DNA from: JBBDNV01 sp040877415
GTDB lineage: Bacteria > Planctomycetota > Planctomycetia > Pirellulales > PALSA-1355
NCBI GenBank assembly: GCA_040877415.1
Contig: JBBDNV010000131.1
Span: forward strand, 1 to 17,192
DNA length: 17,192 nucleotides
Direction of reading: 5' to 3'
The stretch's first letter is position 1. Every line of letters starts with the position of its first letter. Below the pieces are notes generated by a model. The model was given only the letters and a program-made list of their open reading frames with translations. It searched no databases and was not told the DNA's origin. A program made the position numbers and the translations under genes. This document shows, one piece after another, positions 13,735 to 17,192 of the stretch.

Positions 13735-15123
13735 CTAATCCTCGGTCACCGCGACGATGCCCCCTTCGAGCGCCCACAGAATGCGGTCCAACTCGTCGAG
13801 GCTGACCGAAAGCGGCGGCATGACGACCAGCACGTTGCCCAGCGGGCGCAGCCACACGCCTTGAGTCCGCGCCCAATCGCAGACCGCCAGGCCGCGTTTC
13901 TCCGACCAGGGATACGGCTCGCACGTGGCACGGTCGCGCACCAGCTCGATGCCGGCGATCAGGCCGCATTGGCGAACGTCGCCCACGTGCGGATGCCGGC
14001 CGATGCGTTCTAGATGCTCGCCCAGCCGGGCGATCTTGGGGGACAAATTGGCGAGCGTCTGTTCTTCTTCAAACACCTCGAGCGTGGCCAGCGCCACGGC
14101 GCATCCCAGCGGATTGCCGCCGTACGTGTGCCCGTGAAAAAAGGCCTTCGATTCGCCGTACGTGCCCAAAAAGGCCCGCCAGATTTCGCCGGTCGTCAGC
14201 GTCGCGGCCACGGGCATGTATCCGCCCGACAGCCCCTTGGCCAGGCACAGAAAATCGGGCGTCACTTCCTCATGCTCGCAGGCGAACATCTTGCCGGTGC
14301 GGCCGAAACCCACGGCCACTTCGTCGGCGATCAACAACACGTCGTAACGCCGCGCCAGTTCGCCGAGCCCGGCCAGATAGCCGGGCGGGTGCATGACCAT
14401 GCCGGCGGCGGCTTGCACCAGGGGCTCGACGACGACCGCGGCGATCCGCTCGTGCTCGCGGGCCAGGATCGCTTCCATCGCGGCCAGATAATGGGCCCGT
14501 GCATTTTCGCGCGTCACGCCCGCGGGAAGCCGGTACATGTCGGGGGCCGGCGCGCGCAGCACCTCGAACAAGAGCGGCTTGAACATCGCGTGAAACCGCT
14601 CGACGCCGCCGACGCTCACGCTGCCCAACGTGTCGCCGTGATAGGCGTCGCCCAGCGCCACGTACGTGGTTTTTTGGGGCCGCGGATCGCTCCGCTGGCG
14701 CCAATACTGTAGCGCCATCTTGATGGCGACTTCCACGGCCGTGGCGCCGTTGTCGGAAAAGAACACGTGCGCCAGACCGGGCGGAGCAAGGTCGACCAAA
14801 CGCCTGGCCAGCTTGATCGTCGTGGGGTTCGACGAGCCCAGCGACGTGACGTGCGCCACCTTGTCGAGCTGCTCGCGCAGCGCCGCGTCGAGCTTGGGAT
14901 GGCGATGTCCGTGAATGTTGCACCACACGCTGGCCACGCCGTCGAGATACTCGCGGCCGTCGACGTCCACCAGCGTCGTGCCGCGGGCGCGCTCGATGAT
15001 GAGCGGTTCGTACTCGCTCATCTGCGTGAAGGCGTGCCAGACGATCTCGCGGTCCCAGCGCAGGAGTTCCTCGCGCGCCGGCTCGGCCGCTCGTGGTGGC
15101 TCTGGCATGTCCGCAGCGGGCAT
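13735..15123 (-). CDS. bioA: Adenosylmethionine-8-amino-7-oxononanoate aminotransferase (BioA)
   Basis: BioA transfers the amino group of S-adenosylmethionine to 8-amino-7-oxononanoate, giving 7,8-diaminononanoate in biotin synthesis. The 462-residue product is a class III PLP aminotransferase: WHAFTQM near residue 29, SDNGATAVEVAIKMAL (123-138), YHGDTLGSVSVGG (161-173), Asp267 in IADEVAVGFGRTGKMF, the PLP lysine Lys296 in LCLAKGLSGGYMP, and HGHTYGGNPLGCAVALA (330-346). The W-H-x-F-T-Q start, the Y-H-G-D-T motif and the tail pattern favour BioA over other class III enzymes such as ornithine or GABA aminotransferases. The ATG at 15123 has GAGGG upstream; the frame extends 69 codons further but that part is shadow of the neighbouring gene. 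It lies 35 bp after the SAM hydroxide adenosyltransferase gene and converges on the channel operon with 42 bp between stops. Confidence 0.92.
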   Translation of the reverse strand: MPAADMPEPPRAAEPAREELLRWDREIVWHAFTQMSEYEPLIIERARGTTLVDVDGREYLDGVASVWCNIHGHRHPKLDAALREQLDKVAHVTSLGSSNPTTIKLARRLVDLAPPGLAHVFFSDNGATAVEVAIKMALQYWRQRSDPRPQKTTYVALGDAYHGDTLGSVSVGGVERFHAMFKPLLFEVLRAPAPDMYRLPAGVTRENARAHYLAAMEAILAREHERIAAVVVEPLVQAAAGMVMHPPGYLAGLGELARRYDVLLIADEVAVGFGRTGKMFACEHEEVTPDFLCLAKGLSGGYMPVAATLTTGEIWRAFLGTYGESKAFFHGHTYGGNPLGCAVALATLEVFEEEQTLANLSPKIARLGEHLERIGRHPHVGDVRQCGLIAGIELVRDRATCEPYPWSEKRGLAVCDWARTQGVWLRPLGNVLVVMPPLSVSLDELDRILWALEGGIVAVTED

Positions 15124-15158
15124 GATGCCCTCGCGAGATTCGTGCCCCAATTGGGGCG

Positions 15159-15944
15159 TTACCACGTGATCGTGACCGGCGTGCCGACCGGGATGCCCAG
15201 CATTTCGGCGGCGCTTTCGCCGACGATGGCCAGCTCCAGCGTGCCGCTCGAGCCCACCAGGGCGATGAGGGTCATCACGGGCTGATCGGCGTAGGCGTTG
15301 AAGATGCCGCGCGTTTCGTGGTCGTCGCACAGGACGGCCGTTTCCTCGCCGCGAGGGACGTTGGCCAATGCGGCCGCCTGGATGTCGGTGATCAGGTTGC
15401 CGAACGAGTCGATCGACTGCACGGATCCTTCGATTCTATTGGCCGTCACGCGTGCCTCCGCCCATTCTAGCCGCACCAGTTCACTTTGCCGCGGTCCCAA
15501 CCGCGACGCCTCGAGGCCCAGGCTGAGCCGGGCCGCCACGGGAGCCATGATGTCGCGCCCGTGAAACGTCGCCGATACGGCCGGCATCCAAAACTCCGGC
15601 TCGGAGACGGTAATGATTGTAGAGGGCGGAGTCGAAAGCGCCAAACGGCTTAATATCCCGTTGTCCGGGGCGATGAAATCGTGCGGGCCGATCCGCGCGT
15701 AGACGATCTTCCGCGCCGTGCCCACGCCCGGATCGACCACGGCCACGTGAATCGTCTCCGGCGGAAACCATCTTGTGGCATCGCACAGCACCAGCGCGGC
15801 AGCGCGCACGTCTTGGGGCGGGATCGCGTGCGAGATGTCGACGATCTTCGCCTCCGGGTTGATCGACAGGATCACGCCCTTCATCTGCCCCACGTAAGGA
15901 CTGCTCGCGCCGAAATCGGTGGTCAGCGTGATGATGCGAGCCAT
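15159..15944 (-). CDS. SAM hydroxide adenosyltransferase (DUF62 family)
   Basis: This family splits S-adenosylmethionine with water (hydroxide) into adenosine and L-methionine; its relatives are the fluorinase and chlorinase. The 261-residue length is normal. Visible motifs are the start LTTDFG with Asp10, VDPGVGT with Asp71 and Arg78, APDNG (92-96) and FHGRD with His128. Asp71, Arg78 and His128 correspond to the Asp-Arg-His triad described for the archaeal enzyme, in order and near spacing. The tail DSFGNLITDI (179-188) matches the C-terminal barrel domain, where the substrate is held. The ATG at 15944 begins the protein with the expected first strand; no strong ribosome binding site is seen. 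bioA follows after 35 bp on the same strand. I see no reason to call it a halogenase, and the family's physiological role is not well settled. Confidence 0.88.
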   Translation of the reverse strand: MARIITLTTDFGASSPYVGQMKGVILSINPEAKIVDISHAIPPQDVRAAALVLCDATRWFPPETIHVAVVDPGVGTARKIVYARIGPHDFIAPDNGILSRLALSTPPSTIITVSEPEFWMPAVSATFHGRDIMAPVAARLSLGLEASRLGPRQSELVRLEWAEARVTANRIEGSVQSIDSFGNLITDIQAAALANVPRGEETAVLCDDHETRGIFNAYADQPVMTLIALVGSSGTLELAIVGESAAEMLGIPVGTPVTITW

Positions 15945-15956
15945 GCCAGCGATTCG

Positions 15957-16036
15957 TGTACTAGCCCGAAGCGCCAGCGAGGGGAAATGCTATGACGGTC
16001 TCCATCGCACCCTTGCTGGCGCTTCGGGCTAGTGTA
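15957..16036. repeat. Long inverted repeat (CTAGCCCGAAGCGCCAGCG type)
   Basis: Arm 15961-15983 and arm 16010-16032 are complementary over 23 positions except one G-T pair (15979/16014), which would still pair in RNA, around a loop of 26 bases. Wobble and A-T pairs extend the stem to 15957 and 16036. It lies in the gap between the SAM hydroxide adenosyltransferase gene and gatB, both on the minus strand. The end of the element is 13 bp from the start codon at 15944. The sequence resembles a dispersed repeat that I recall from planctomycete genomes, but I cannot verify copies from this window. Confidence 0.8.
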
Positions 16037-16044
16037 TTCCGGGA

Positions 16045-16069
16045 CATGCTCACGTTGTGCCTGAGCATG
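16045..16069 (-). terminator. Hairpin downstream of gatB
   Basis: Arms CATGCTCA (16045-16052) and TGAGCATG (16062-16069) are perfectly complementary around a 9-base loop. It lies 43 bp past the gatB stop, before the long inverted repeat, and so would end the gatB transcript. There is no T run after it on the minus strand. Confidence 0.45.
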
Positions 16070-16112
16070 GCGCCCAATATGGACAGACGGAACGCGCCGT
16101 GTTCTTGCTCCA

Positions 16113-17192
<1,080 letters not shown>

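Overview
The window reads as chromosomal sequence from a high-GC planctomycete, most likely of the Pirellulales type. This taxonomic call is inference. It rests on a ResB-CcsA fusion cytochrome c assembly protein, a DNA-binding protein with a long acidic Asp-Ser-Gly-rich region and a C-terminal membrane anchor, a channel operon with very long coiled-coil and Gly/Ser-rich partners, and a dispersed-looking inverted repeat (CTAGCCCGAAGCGCCAGCG type) that I recall from genomes of this group. No RNA genes, CRISPR arrays, insertion sequences or phage genes were found.

Layout. Positions 1-184 show no gene. Positions 185-4376 (minus strand) hold a two-gene unit: a small lipoprotein whose end overlaps the start of a 1165-residue ResB-CcsA haem-delivery/cytochrome c synthase fusion. 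Positions 4709-7438 (minus) hold three envelope-related genes in a row: a short secreted protein, a HTH-acidic-transmembrane protein, and an OmpA/Pal-type peptidoglycan-binding lipoprotein. A good promoter candidate lies just upstream of the first. A divergent intergenic region (7439-7927) leads to queC-queD on the plus strand, which belong to 7-deazaguanine (queuosine precursor) synthesis. The QueC is divergent. A 440-bp spacer (9035-9476) is packed with inverted repeats.

Positions 9477-13692 (plus) hold a tightly packed three-gene operon. It encodes a MotA/TolQ/ExbB-type proton-channel protein and two ExbD/TolR-like single-pass proteins. Only the second of these keeps the membrane aspartate expected for proton transfer. 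The first carries two copies of a TolR-like periplasmic module separated by a low-complexity linker. This operon is the most interesting system in the window.

Convergent to it on the minus strand are bioA (biotin synthesis) and a SAM hydroxide adenosyltransferase (DUF62), 35 bp apart and probably co-transcribed; both act on S-adenosylmethionine. A 23-bp-arm inverted repeat and a second hairpin separate them from gatB, which is cut by the right edge of the window.

Taken together the window mixes housekeeping genes (gatB, bioA, queC, queD, cytochrome c assembly) with envelope genes of unknown role. The proton channel operon, the Pal-like lipoprotein and the membrane-anchored HTH protein would all act at the inner membrane/periplasm, but nothing in the sequence proves that they work together.
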